Assembly: GCA_934670175.1 (NCBI GenBank)
Contig: CAKUOX010000006.1
Location: 1 to 64,000 of the forward strand
Reading direction: 5' to 3'
Length of the DNA: 64,000 nt
Origin: an uncultured Clostridia bacterium
GTDB lineage: Bacteria; Bacillota; Clostridia; Christensenellales; Aristaeellaceae
A program made the position numbers and the translations under genes. Numbering within the stretch: the first letter of the stretch is position 1; each line of letters opens with the position of its first letter. Shown in pieces: positions 8,471-15,594 of this stretch. The notes beneath the pieces were generated by a model. It ran no database searches, was not told the DNA's origin, and saw nothing but the letters and a program-made list of their open reading frames with translations.

Positions 8471-9454
8471 ATGGCAATCGTTACTTCCAAAGAGATGTTC
8501 AAGAAAGCCTATGACGGCGGCTACGCCATCGGTGCTTTCAATGTAAACAACATGGAAATCATTCAGGGCATCACCGAAGCTGCGATCGAAAAGCATGCTC
8601 CGCTGATCCTGCAGGTTTCTAAGGGCGCGCGCAACTATGCCAAGCACGTCTACCTGATGAAGCTGATCGAGGCCGCCATCGCGGACGCCGAGCAGACCGC
8701 CGGTTTTGACCTGCCCATCTGCGTGCATCTGGATCATGGTGACACCTTCGAGCTGTGCAAGAGCTGCATCGACGGCGGCTTCAGCTCCGTTATGATCGAC
8801 GGCTCCTCCAAGTCCTTTGAAGACAACATCGCGCTGACCAAGCAGGTCGTCGAATACGCGCACGATCACGGCGTCGTGGTCGAGGGCGAGCTGGGCACCC
8901 TGGCTGGCGTCGAGGACGAAGTGAAGGTCTCCCATGAGGATTCCTCCTACACCCGTCCGGAAGAGGTCGAGGAATTTGTAACCCGCACGGGCGTCGACTC
9001 CCTGGCTATCGCCATCGGCACTTCCCACGGCGCTTACAAGTTCACCGCCGCGCAGTGCACGCGCAATGAGAAGGGCATCCTCGTGCCCCCGCCACTGCGC
9101 TTCGACATTCTGGACGAAGTGTCTAAGCGTCTGCCCGGTTTCCCGATCGTGCTGCATGGTTCTTCTTCCGTGCCGCAGGAGTTCGTGGCCGAGATCAACA
9201 AGTACGGCGGCAAGATGCCCGACGCTGTCGGCATCCCCGAGGAGCAGCTGCGTCAGGCTGCTCGCGGTGCTGTCTGCAAGATCAACATCGACTCTGACCT
9301 GCGTCTGGCCATGACCGCCAGCATCCGCAAGTATTTCGCGGAGCATCCGGATCACTTCGATCCGCGCCAGTACCTGAAGCCCGCCCGCATCGCCATCAAG
9401 AACATGGTCGAGCACAAGTTGGTGGACGTTCTGGGCTGCAACGACAAGGCCTGA
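8471..9454 (+). CDS. fba: Class II fructose-1,6-bisphosphate aldolase
   Basis: Zinc-dependent glycolytic and gluconeogenic aldolase that interconverts fructose-1,6-bisphosphate with DHAP plus glyceraldehyde-3-phosphate. The class II signature HLDHGDTFELC is present. The DHAP/phosphate-binding stretches GTSHGAYK and LHGSSSVP follow. At 327 residues it fits the long clostridial/protist-type class II branch rather than the shorter Bacillus FbaA. ATG 8471 is preceded by AAGGGGTG; an in-frame ATG 18 bases upstream lacks a ribosome site. It is monocistronic, with its own promoter and a strong terminator. Confidence 0.96.
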   Translation: MAIVTSKEMFKKAYDGGYAIGAFNVNNMEIIQGITEAAIEKHAPLILQVSKGARNYAKHVYLMKLIEAAIADAEQTAGFDLPICVHLDHGDTFELCKSCIDGGFSSVMIDGSSKSFEDNIALTKQVVEYAHDHGVVVEGELGTLAGVEDEVKVSHEDSSYTRPEEVEEFVTRTGVDSLAIAIGTSHGAYKFTAAQCTRNEKGILVPPPLRFDILDEVSKRLPGFPIVLHGSSSVPQEFVAEINKYGGKMPDAVGIPEEQLRQAARGAVCKINIDSDLRLAMTASIRKYFAEHPDHFDPRQYLKPARIAIKNMVEHKLVDVLGCNDKA

Positions 9455-9478
9455 TCTGCCAAGCAATAACCTTCAACG

Positions 9479-9507
9479 GAAGCGCTTCGGTTTTTCGAAG
9501 CGCTTTC
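9479..9507 (+). terminator. Terminator of fba
   Basis: GAAGCGCTTCG pairs with CGAAGCGCTTTC across a GTTTTT loop, 25 bases after the stop codon. Confidence 0.85.
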
Positions 9508-9716
9508 ATTATGCCTGCGGCCGCGCGTCACGCGCCCAATCCCCGCTTCACATGGGCAGGGCAGCCCCGTCCCTGTTGAAATCTGGAAGATTTGCGGTAG
9601 CTTGTCTCCCCCTTTCCCAAGGAGCCGCGGCGACTACCGGCGCAATGCAGTAGCTGTCATCAGCAACAATTCCGCTGCACAGGCAAACGCGCCGACGATT
9701 TTTTATGTTGATTTTT
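9508..9716. other. Gene-free stretch before ylxM
   Basis: It contains several short inverted segments, and its right half (from about 9588) loosely resembles a degenerate R3 repeat ending in AATTCC. The similarity is too weak to call. No gene with a ribosome site was seen. Confidence 0.4.
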
Positions 9717-9748
9717 GATAATGTCAAGCAAATCCGCTTGACATTATC
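9717..9748 (+). promoter_or_regulatory. 13-bp perfect inverted repeat over the ylxM -35 (candidate operator)
   Basis: GATAATGTCAAGC (9717-9729) and GCTTGACATTATC (9736-9748) are exact reverse complements separated by six bases. The right arm contains the -35 hexamer. The symmetry and overlap suggest a dimeric repressor site, but no cognate regulator is identified. Confidence 0.6.
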
Positions 9749-9766
9749 TTCGTATGGCGGTATAAT
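9738..9766 (+). promoter_or_regulatory. Consensus promoter of ylxM-ffh-rpsP-khpA
   Basis: TTGACA (9738-9743), a 17-base spacer and TATAAT (9761-9766), both hexamers perfect, 42 bases before the ylxM GTG. Confidence 0.92.
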
Positions 9767-9808
9767 AAATAAGCTGTCAAGCGGCAGAACTTGCGGAGGG
9801 TGATCTGA

Positions 9809-10165
9809 GTGGCGGACGTAGAGGCGCGGGTAAGCCTGACCTGGCTGATGGATTTTTATGCGCCGCTGCTGACGGAACACCAGCGCGAGGTCACTCGCCT
9901 GTATTGCGAAGAGGATCTGTCGCTGGCCGAGATCGCACAGCAGCTGTCCATCACCCGTCAGGGTGCGGGAGACGCGCTGAACAAGGCGCGCCGCCTGCTT
10001 GAGGACTACGAAAGCAAGCTGGGACTGGCGGCACGTTACCGCGAAATGAGCGATCTGGCGCAGCGCGCGCTGGAGGCGCTGGATAACGGACAGGACGCGC
10101 AGCACATTCAGGCGGCGCGTGCTGCACTGAAAGAACTATTGAGAGGAGACGCGCATGGCATTTGA
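9809..10165 (+). CDS. ylxM: YlxM, HTH protein of the SRP operon (UPF0122)
   Basis: A 118-residue protein with a sigma-70 region-4-like helix-turn-helix (LSLAEIAQQLSITRQGAGDAL). It is nearly always encoded before ffh. The streptococcal homologue binds SRP RNA and Ffh and modulates SRP assembly, so a role in targeting rather than transcription is likely. The start is GTG 9809 behind GCGGAGGGTGAT. Its last 11 bases overlap the ffh start, implying translational coupling. Confidence 0.9.
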   Translation: MADVEARVSLTWLMDFYAPLLTEHQREVTRLYCEEDLSLAEIAQQLSITRQGAGDALNKARRLLEDYESKLGLAARYREMSDLAQRALEALDNGQDAQHIQAARAALKELLRGDAHGI

Positions 10166-11507
10166 AGGATTGACCGAAAAACTGCAGGGCGCATTTAAAA
10201 AACTCTCCGGCAAAGGCAAACTCACCGAAGCGGACGTCAAGCTGGCAATGCGCGAGGTGCGCATGGCGCTGCTGGAAGCGGACGTCAACTTCACGGTGGT
10301 CAAGGATTTCATCAAGAAGCTCACCGAGCGCTGTGTCGGCACGGAGCTGCTTTCCAGCCTGACGCCTGCGCAGCAGGTCATAAAGATCGTCAACGAAGAG
10401 CTGACGAACCTGATGGGCGGCGTAAACGCCAAGCTGACCTATTCTCCCCAGTCGCCGACGATCTACATGCTCTGCGGCCTGCAGGGCGCCGGTAAGACCA
10501 CGATGGCTGCTAAGCTGGGCAACATGATTAAAAAAGGCGGCAAGAAGCCGCTGCTCGTAGCGTGCGACGTGTATCGTCCGGCTGCCATCAAGCAGCTGCA
10601 GGTCGTGGGCGGACAGGTTGGCGTTGAGGTTTTCGAGCGCGGCCAGGGCGATCCTGTGCAGATCGCGAAGGAAGCCGTCGAATACGCGCGCTATTATGGC
10701 CGTGATCCGGTGATTATCGATACCGCCGGCCGCCTGCACATCGATGAAAAGCTGATGCAGGAGCTGCGCGATGTGCGCGATACGGTAAAGCCCAAGGAGA
10801 TCCTGCTGGTGGTCGACGCGATGACCGGTCAGGACGCCGTGACCGTCGCCAAGACCTTCAACGACGAGCTGGGCGTAGACGGCGTGATCCTTACCAAGCT
10901 GGACGGCGATACGCGCGGCGGCGCGGCCATCTCCGTGCGCGCGGTCACCGGCAAGCCCATCAAGTTCGCCGGCGTGGGCGAAAAGCTGACGGACATCGAG
11001 CCCTTCCACCCCGACCGCATGGCCAGCCGCATACTGGGCATGGGCGATGTGCTGACGCTGATCGAGCAGGCACAGCAGACGTTCGATGAAAATGCGGCGG
11101 TGGATCTTACGCGCAAGATGCGCACCAACGCCTTCACGCTGGAGGATTATCTGGAGCAGATGCGCCAGCTGAACAAGATGGGCTCCATCAAAAACGTGCT
11201 GAAGATGATTCCCGGCCTTGGCGGCAAGATCAAGGACGAGGACATCGACGAGGACAAGATGATCAAGGCGCAGAAGAAAAACGAAGCCATCATACTGTCC
11301 ATGACGCGCATGGAACGCCGGAATCCTGACATTCTGAACGCCAGCCGCAAGCGCCGCATAGCTGCAGGCAGCGGCACCACGGTACAGGAGGTCAACCTGC
11401 TGCTCAAGCAGTTCGATCAAGCCAAGACCATGATGAAGAACATGATGGGCGGCATGAAAAAGGGCAAGATGCGCATACCCTTCGGCGGAAAGATGCCCCA
11501 GATGTAA
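10155..11507 (+). CDS. ffh: Signal recognition particle protein Ffh (SRP54)
   Basis: GTPase that binds signal sequences and SRP RNA and delivers ribosomes to FtsY. An N domain (about 1-90) is followed by the G domain with G1 GLQGAGKTT, DTAGR and TKLDGD. The M domain (about 300-450) is rich in Met near its end (MMKNMMGGMKKGKM) and forms the signal-sequence groove. The length of 450 residues is typical. ATG 10155 follows GAGAGGAGA and overlaps ylxM. Confidence 0.98.
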   Translation: MAFEGLTEKLQGAFKKLSGKGKLTEADVKLAMREVRMALLEADVNFTVVKDFIKKLTERCVGTELLSSLTPAQQVIKIVNEELTNLMGGVNAKLTYSPQSPTIYMLCGLQGAGKTTMAAKLGNMIKKGGKKPLLVACDVYRPAAIKQLQVVGGQVGVEVFERGQGDPVQIAKEAVEYARYYGRDPVIIDTAGRLHIDEKLMQELRDVRDTVKPKEILLVVDAMTGQDAVTVAKTFNDELGVDGVILTKLDGDTRGGAAISVRAVTGKPIKFAGVGEKLTDIEPFHPDRMASRILGMGDVLTLIEQAQQTFDENAAVDLTRKMRTNAFTLEDYLEQMRQLNKMGSIKNVLKMIPGLGGKIKDEDIDEDKMIKAQKKNEAIILSMTRMERRNPDILNASRKRRIAAGSGTTVQEVNLLLKQFDQAKTMMKNMMGGMKKGKMRIPFGGKMPQM

Positions 11508-11597
11508 ACCCCACACGGTAACTGCGGTGAAAGCCGTAATTATATTACCGGAGCTCACTTCCGGATAAGCGAAACACAGTTTTAGGAGGACATTCAA

Positions 11598-11837
11598 ATG
11601 GTTAAGATTCGTCTGAAGAGAATGGGCATGAAGAAGATGCCTTTCTATCGCCTGGTGGTCACCGACAGCCGCAATCCGCGCGACGGCCGCTTCATTGAGG
11701 AGATCGGTTATTACAATCCCGTTTCCGAGCCTGTTGATCTGAAGATCGACGCCGAGCGCGCCAAGTACTGGCTGGGCTGCGGCGCTCAGCCCACCGACAC
11801 CGTGCGCGGCCTGCTCAAGAAGGGCGGAGTTCTGTAA
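11598..11837 (+). CDS. rpsP: 30S ribosomal protein S16
   Basis: A 79-residue small-subunit protein with the conserved beginning [17 protein letters not shown] and the stretch [22 protein letters not shown]. It is preceded by TAGGAGGA. About 90 bases separate it from ffh. These contain a weak inverted repeat but no terminator T-run, so it is probably in the same operon. Confidence 0.98.
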   Translation: MVKIRLKRMGMKKMPFYRLVVTDSRNPRDGRFIEEIGYYNPVSEPVDLKIDAERAKYWLGCGAQPTDTVRGLLKKGGVL

Positions 11838-11840
11838 GCC

Positions 11841-12068
11841 ATGCTTGAACTGGTAAAGTATATCGCCGCTTCGCTGGTGGACAAGCCGGAAGCTGTTGAT
11901 GTGCGCGAAGTCGAAAACGAAGAAAGCATCGTGATCGAGCTGCGCGTGGATCCCGAGGATATGGGTAAGGTGATCGGCAAGCAGGGCCGCATTGCCAAGG
12001 CCATTCGCACCGTCGTAAAGGCGGCTTCCGCGAAGAGTCCCAAGCCGGTATTCGTTGAGATCATCTGA
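11841..12068 (+). CDS. khpA: KH-domain RNA-binding protein KhpA (YlqC)
   Basis: A 75-residue single KH domain with the GxxG loop in VIGKQGR. KhpA proteins bind RNA with KhpB and affect cell division and sRNA-mRNA biology in Gram-positives. It starts three bases after the rpsP stop. In many Firmicutes rimM, trmD and rplS follow; here a terminator and a repeat follow instead. Confidence 0.94.
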   Translation: MLELVKYIAASLVDKPEAVDVREVENEESIVIELRVDPEDMGKVIGKQGRIAKAIRTVVKAASAKSPKPVFVEII

Positions 12069-12082
12069 GCGAGCGTTAAAAC

Positions 12083-12120
12083 AGCCGCTGCTGCATTTTG
12101 CAGCAGCGGCTTAGTTTGTT
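12083..12120 (+). terminator. Terminator of the ylxM-khpA operon; left flank of R2 element
   Basis: AGCCGCTGCTGC (12083-12094) and GCAGCAGCGGCT (12100-12111) form a perfect 12-bp stem around ATTTT, followed by TAGTTTGTT. The same hairpin recurs at 12422-12450 on the far side of the repeat. Confidence 0.85.
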
Positions 12121-12420
12121 GACAAAGTCAACAGACTGCCAGACGCTGAAAAACCCTGCAAGGTAAGGAAACGCAGGCTGCAAATGAGGGCGCATACATA
12201 TAACGCACCGGAGACTTTGCAAAGCAAAGTTCCGGCAGCGCCGCGCGAATCTTTCAGATTCCAGCGCGGGCTGGTCGCGCCTGCAGGGTGCTGCAGTGGC
12301 GCGACTGCTTCAACGTATGTAACCGATTTTGCAGCCCGCGTTGACGATGCAAGCAGAAATTTCAACTTTGTCAGAAGTTGTACATGAAATTTCTGCGTTT
12401 GCGGGGTTTGGCAGTGGATT
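12117..12420 (+). repeat. R2 palindromic element, copy 1 (with nested module M3)
   Basis: About 300 bases between khpA and azlD without a gene. It begins TTGACAAAGTCAACAGACTGCC and ends TTTGCGGGGTTTGGCAGTGG. An internal hairpin has GCAGAAATTTCA/TGAAATTTCTGC arms. The copy at 18350-18540 matches it except that about 110 bases (12200-12311) are absent there. The extra block is module M3, seen inverted at 17835-17941. It lies between two near-identical hairpins (12083-12111 and 12422-12450). Confidence 0.85.
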
Positions 12421-12421
12421 G

Positions 12422-12455
12422 AGCCGCTGTTGCATTTTGCAACAGCGGCTGTTTG
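12422..12455. terminator. Bidirectional hairpin; right flank of R2 copy 1, terminates azlD
   Basis: AGCCGCTGTTGC/GCAACAGCGGCT around ATTTT (12422-12450). It differs from the left-flank hairpin by one compensatory base pair. It lies 35 bases past the azlD stop on the minus strand. Confidence 0.7.
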
Positions 12456-12484
12456 TAGTAGATCAGCAGAGGCTGTCAATCCCG

Positions 12485-12808
12485 TCAGAGCAGCCGGATC
12501 AAGAGCATGTAGCCCGCTGTACCTGCGCAGATGCTCGGCAGCGTGCGGTGGCTGAGCTTGTAGCACAGCGCCGTTATCGCCACGCCCAGCAGCTTCGGCA
12601 GGCCGACGCCCATCCAATCAGAGCCTGCATCCTTCAGACAGTAGACGACCAATACGGCCATGATCGCCGACGGCAGCAGCTGCCCCAGCCGAACCAGCCG
12701 TGCGGGCATCCGGCGGTTCTTGCCAAAGATGATAAACGGACAGGCGCGCAGCAGCAGCGTAATGGCCGCCGCAATCAGTATGACCCATACCGCGCGTTCA
12801 TTGCTCAT
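12485..12808 (-). CDS. azlD: AzlD branched-chain amino acid exporter subunit
   Basis: A 107-residue hydrophobic protein with about four membrane helices and the family motif IAAAITLLLRACPFIIFGK. It works with AzlC in export of branched-chain amino acids or analogues. The start codon overlaps the end of azlC by 11 bases, so the two are translationally coupled. Confidence 0.9.
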   Translation of the reverse strand: MSNERAVWVILIAAAITLLLRACPFIIFGKNRRMPARLVRLGQLLPSAIMAVLVVYCLKDAGSDWMGVGLPKLLGVAITALCYKLSHRTLPSICAGTAGYMLLIRLL

Positions 12809-13487
12809 TATGCGCGCCCCCCTTCGTACCCATGCAGTATAGCACGCCGCTGGCCAGCAGCAGCGCCGGCAGCATAAAGCCGCGTTCGCCGAAGATAAGC
12901 CTGCAAACCACCGCCAGCCCGCCGCCGATCAGCGCGGGCTTCGGATTGCGGCTCTGCTCCAGTTGACCGATCAGTATAATCACGAACAGCGCCGTCATGC
13001 AGAAATCTATGCCCTCCATATTCCACGGCAGGATCTGCCCGATCAGTGCGCCCGCCACTGTGCCGGCCAGCCAGTAAATATAGCTCAGCACTGCCACATG
13101 GAACATGATCTCCCGTCGCTGCGGCATTTCTGCGGGCAGGCTGCAATTCACGGCATAGGTCTCGTCCGTCATGCTGCAGATCATATACGGCGCGCGGCGA
13201 CCCATCTGCCGGAAATCGTCCACAAAGCTCAGCCCATAAAACAGCTGGCGGCTGTTCATCAGCAGCGCCGTGAGCGCGATCGTCACCAGCGACGCATTTC
13301 CCGCCAGAAAACTGACCAGCACAAATTCATACGCGCCCGAATAAATGGTCGCGCTCGCCAGCAGCGCGATGTACCACGGATAGCCGCTCTCGTTCATCGT
13401 AATGCCGTAGGCGATGCCGACAAAAATATAGCTACACAATATAGGTATGGATTCCTTGAATCCTTGATGAAATGCGTTCCGGTTCAT
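12798..13487 (-). CDS. azlC: AzlC branched-chain amino acid exporter subunit
   Basis: A 229-residue multi-spanning membrane protein of the AzlC family. Signature stretches are GIAYGITMNESGYPWYIAL, ASATIYSGAYEFV and LLMNSRQLFYGLSF. It pairs with AzlD. The ATG follows GGGGGCG. It is divergent from an Rrf2-type regulator, which makes that regulator a candidate controller, but divergence alone is weak evidence. Confidence 0.93.
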   Translation of the reverse strand: MNRNAFHQGFKESIPILCSYIFVGIAYGITMNESGYPWYIALLASATIYSGAYEFVLVSFLAGNASLVTIALTALLMNSRQLFYGLSFVDDFRQMGRRAPYMICSMTDETYAVNCSLPAEMPQRREIMFHVAVLSYIYWLAGTVAGALIGQILPWNMEGIDFCMTALFVIILIGQLEQSRNPKPALIGGGLAVVCRLIFGERGFMLPALLLASGVLYCMGTKGGAHNEQ

Positions 13488-13546
13488 GGCAATACGCCCC
13501 CGATCGTAAGCATTTATTCCATAACGCTGCGCGTTCAGGCGCGTTT

Positions 13547-13575
13547 ATCATAGCGCCGCAGGCGCGCAAAGTCAA
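13547..13575 (-). promoter_or_regulatory. Promoter of azlCD
   Basis: On the minus strand TTGACT (13570-13575), a 17-base spacer and TATGAT (13547-13552). Confidence 0.75.
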
Positions 13576-13606
13576 TGGATAGAATGTGAATAAAACAATT
13601 GCGCGC

Positions 13607-13635
13607 TTGCTTTTCACCTGAATTTGACGTACAAT
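13607..13635 (+). promoter_or_regulatory. Promoter of the Rrf2 regulator
   Basis: TTGCTT (13607-13612), a 17-base spacer and TACAAT (13630-13635), divergent from and 32 bases away from the azlCD promoter. Confidence 0.75.
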
Positions 13636-13662
13636 AAGACCACCAAGAAGGAGGCGAAGGGC

Positions 13663-14100
13663 TTGAAGGTATCCACGAAGGGACGTTATGCGGTACGCAT
13701 GCTGCTCGACATCGCGCTGAACCAGAACGGCGATCCGGTGCCGCTGAAGGATATCGCCGCCCGACAGCACATTTCAAAGAAGTATCTGGAGCAGATCGCC
13801 AGCCAGCTGACTCAGGCGGGCATAATAGCGGCTGTACGCGGTCAGGCGGGCGGCTACCGCCTGATCGGCGCCCCTGAAACACACGATCTGTACAGCATTC
13901 TGCGCGTCACAGAGGGCCCCATGCATCCCGTGGCGTGCCTTGACCTCTCCCCCAACGAATGTCCGCGCCGCGATCTCTGCATGACGCTGCCGATGTGGGA
14001 GGGGCTGGATCGGGTTATCCGCGATTACCTGTCGGGCATCACGCTGCAGGATCTGATCAACCGCGCGCCTGCGCAACCTGAACACTCCGACAACTGCTGA
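13663..14100 (+). CDS. Rrf2-family transcriptional regulator
   Basis: A 145-residue winged-helix regulator beginning KVSTKGRYAVRMLLDIA, the standard Rrf2 start, with wing motif VRGQAGGYRL. Three cysteines spaced CX7CX5C (about residues 92-106) resemble the cluster ligands of IscR-type members, so an Fe-S cluster is plausible. CymR, the cysteine regulator, is another relative. The start is TTG 13663, nine bases after AAGGAGG; earlier in-frame codons lie within the promoter. The neighbours are azlCD (divergent) and the putative cystine transporter downstream. The target is unknown. Confidence 0.9.
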   Translation: MKVSTKGRYAVRMLLDIALNQNGDPVPLKDIAARQHISKKYLEQIASQLTQAGIIAAVRGQAGGYRLIGAPETHDLYSILRVTEGPMHPVACLDLSPNECPRRDLCMTLPMWEGLDRVIRDYLSGITLQDLINRAPAQPEHSDNC

Positions 14101-14116
14101 AGCTGCGTCCCCGGAA

Positions 14117-14245
14117 GAATTGTCGATGTCTCCTTATAGGAGCCATCGACCCGCAAAACTCTGGTTTTGCTAATTCTTACCCTTCAAGAATTGTCGGCAT
14201 CTCTTTGTCAGAGCTGCCCAATAAGCAAGAATTCCTGTACTTCAA
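14117..14245 (+). repeat. Tandem pair of three-way-junction repeats R3 (copies 2 and 3)
   Basis: Copy 2 (14117-14187) shows the full plan. Outer arms are GAATT...AATTC, the first hairpin GTCGATG/CATCGAC, and the second hairpin GCAAAAC/GGTTTTGC. It ends TTACCCTTCAA. Copy 3 (14188-14245) follows with no gap. It keeps the outer arms and the first hairpin (GGCA/TGCC) but has lost the second. Confidence 0.85.
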
Positions 14246-14256
14246 GGGATGAAAGA

Positions 14257-14283
14257 AGCCGTCTGGCACTGTGCCGGACGGCT
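14257..14283 (-). terminator. Terminator of the binding-protein gene
   Basis: On the minus strand AGCCGTCCGGCA pairs with TGCCAGACGGCT (one mismatch), followed by TCTTTC. It lies 14 bases past the stop codon. Confidence 0.8.
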
Positions 14284-14297
14284 CCCCTTTGTCTGGA

Positions 14298-15137
14298 TCA
14301 TTCCGCGGCTTCTACGACGCCGCCCTCGACCACGAGGTTGTCCGGATCGACCGCCGCACCATAGACATCCTTCAGCGTGGCTTCGAAATCCGCATGGAAG
14401 AAGCTCTCGGCGGCCAGCGCCTCGATCTCCTCATTGATGTAGTCCAGCACGCTCTGATTGCCCTTCTGCACGGCGGGCGCGATGGTGTCCAGGCTGCCCA
14501 GCGATTCAATGCCCACGGTAAAGCCAGGGTTTTCCAGCGCCCAGGCCAGCACTTCGGTGTTGTCGGTGGACAGTGCGTCGCCGCGGCCATCCAGCAGGGC
14601 GTTAAAAGCCTCGGTGTAGCTGTCGAACTTCAGCAGCGTTACTTCCGGATGGTTCTCCGTAAAATAGGTTTCAGCAGTGGTGCCCTTGCTGACGATCAGC
14701 GTCTTACCGGCCAGCTGGCTCACATCGGTGATCAGCGCGCCGTCCGGCGAAACCACGCCCAGTGCGACCTTCATATACGGCAGCGCGAAATCGACCACCT
14801 CAGCGCGCTCGGGCGTCACGGTAAAGTTCGCCAGAATCACATCCACCTTCGCGGAGGTCAGATATTCCACGCGGTTCGGCGCGTCTACCGAGACCAGTTC
14901 GAGCTCCGTGCCGAGATCCTGCGCCAGACGGCGGGCAAAGTACACGTCGTAGCCCTGATAATCGCCGTTCTCGTCCACATAGCCAAAGGGCTTCTTGTCG
15001 GAAAACACACCGACGGTCAGCGTGCCGCTTTCCTTGATCTCATCCAGCGTTCGGGCGGTGGAATCGGCAAATGCAGCGGATACAGTCAGTACGGCAACGA
15101 TGAGCGCCAGCGCAATCAGCTTAACAAACTTCTTCAT
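14298..15137 (-). CDS. Polar amino-acid (candidate cystine) ABC transporter binding protein
   Basis: A 279-residue family-3 solute-binding protein: TLTVGVFSDKKPFGYVDENG at the start of the mature part, then NRVEYLTSAKVDVILANFTVTPER, the classic SBP_bac_3 signature. The signal peptide (about 1-23) ends AFADS, a type-I signal peptidase site. There is no lipobox cysteine, which is unusual for a Gram-positive binding protein. The start at 15137 is supported by AGAGGGA. It has its own promoter and Cys-codon leader (15462-15623) rather than following the ATPase directly. Substrate cyst(e)ine is inferred from the leaders only. Confidence 0.9.
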   Translation of the reverse strand: MKKFVKLIALALIVAVLTVSAAFADSTARTLDEIKESGTLTVGVFSDKKPFGYVDENGDYQGYDVYFARRLAQDLGTELELVSVDAPNRVEYLTSAKVDVILANFTVTPERAEVVDFALPYMKVALGVVSPDGALITDVSQLAGKTLIVSKGTTAETYFTENHPEVTLLKFDSYTEAFNALLDGRGDALSTDNTEVLAWALENPGFTVGIESLGSLDTIAPAVQKGNQSVLDYINEEIEALAAESFFHADFEATLKDVYGAAVDPDNLVVEGGVVEAAE

Positions 15138-15281
15138 GATTAAATCCCTCTTTCTGTTGTTCGCTTTATTATATGATGTTGAACTCGTATGTTTCGCGGC
15201 GGCGCAACACGCATCCGTCGCCCGCACGGGAACCCTTTTCCTCAGCATGCCGTTTCCCCCTCCCCCATCATCGCCGGTTCA

Positions 15282-15400
15282 GAATCGTCTATCCGCAAAA
15301 CCCTGGTTTTGCTGATTCTTACACCTCAAGAATCGTCGACGTGCTCCTTCGGACCCCGCCGACCCGCAAAACTCTGGTTTTGCTGATTCTTACATCTCAA
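15282..15400 (+). repeat. Tandem pair of R3 repeats (copies 4 and 5)
   Basis: Copy 4 (15282-15329) lacks the first hairpin but keeps GCAAAACCCTGGTTTTGC. Copy 5 (15330-15400) is complete: GAATC/GATTC outer arms, GTCGACG-type hairpin and GCAAAACTCTGGTTTTGC. Both lie between the attenuator terminator and the binding-protein gene, so they would be transcribed in its mRNA. Confidence 0.85.
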
Positions 15401-15429
15401 AAAAAGAGATGGACACCTTCGCGTCCATC
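15398..15429 (-). terminator. Attenuator terminator between Cys leader and binding-protein gene
   Basis: On the minus strand GATGGAC (15423-15429) pairs with GTCCATC (15408-15414), followed by CTCTTTTTTT. It lies about 30 bases beyond the leader ORF and upstream of the binding-protein gene, where a simple gene-end terminator would not be needed. Confidence 0.85.
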
Positions 15430-15461
15430 CCTTCCCACGATCTGAATATTGCGCCGCCAGC

Positions 15462-15548
15462 CTATAAGGCAACGCCAAGCAGACCCGAACGAGACGGACG
15501 TCGGGAACAACAACACATATACATGTTCAGATTCATCAGCCCGCGCAT
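15462..15548 (-). CDS. Leader peptide with three consecutive Cys codons
   Basis: A 28-codon ORF with sequence MRGLMNLNMYMCCCSRRPSR followed by SGLLGVAL. AAGGAGG (15557-15563) is ideally spaced before the ATG. It has its own perfect promoter and is followed by a terminator hairpin at 15408-15429. That arrangement is the classic transcription attenuator: ribosome stalling at UGU-UGU-UGU when Cys-tRNA is scarce would favour read-through into the binding-protein gene. No explicit antiterminator pairing was proven by eye. Confidence 0.8.
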   Translation of the reverse strand: MRGLMNLNMYMCCCSRRPSRSGLLGVAL

Positions 15549-15594
15549 TCTGTCCGCCTCCTTAATTCTTATTTTGTCCATCGGATTTGTATGG

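Noticed and set aside
9588..9680. Degenerate R3 copy before ylxM
   Set aside because: A CTCC...GGAG hairpin and an AATTCC end are suggestive, but the order and spacing do not match well enough.
15138..15248. In-frame N-terminal extension of the binding protein from 15248, containing two Cys codons and a purine-rich site upstream
   Set aside because: The signal peptide starts at 15137 with a good ribosome site. The extension would block export. The true Cys leader, with promoter and terminator, lies further upstream. The CC pair here is probably chance.
14117..15400. CRISPR-like array formed by repeated GCAAAAC...GTTTTGC units
   Set aside because: Units are about 70 bases, directly adjoining, without unique spacers, and scattered copies occur across the window. 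No cas genes are present.
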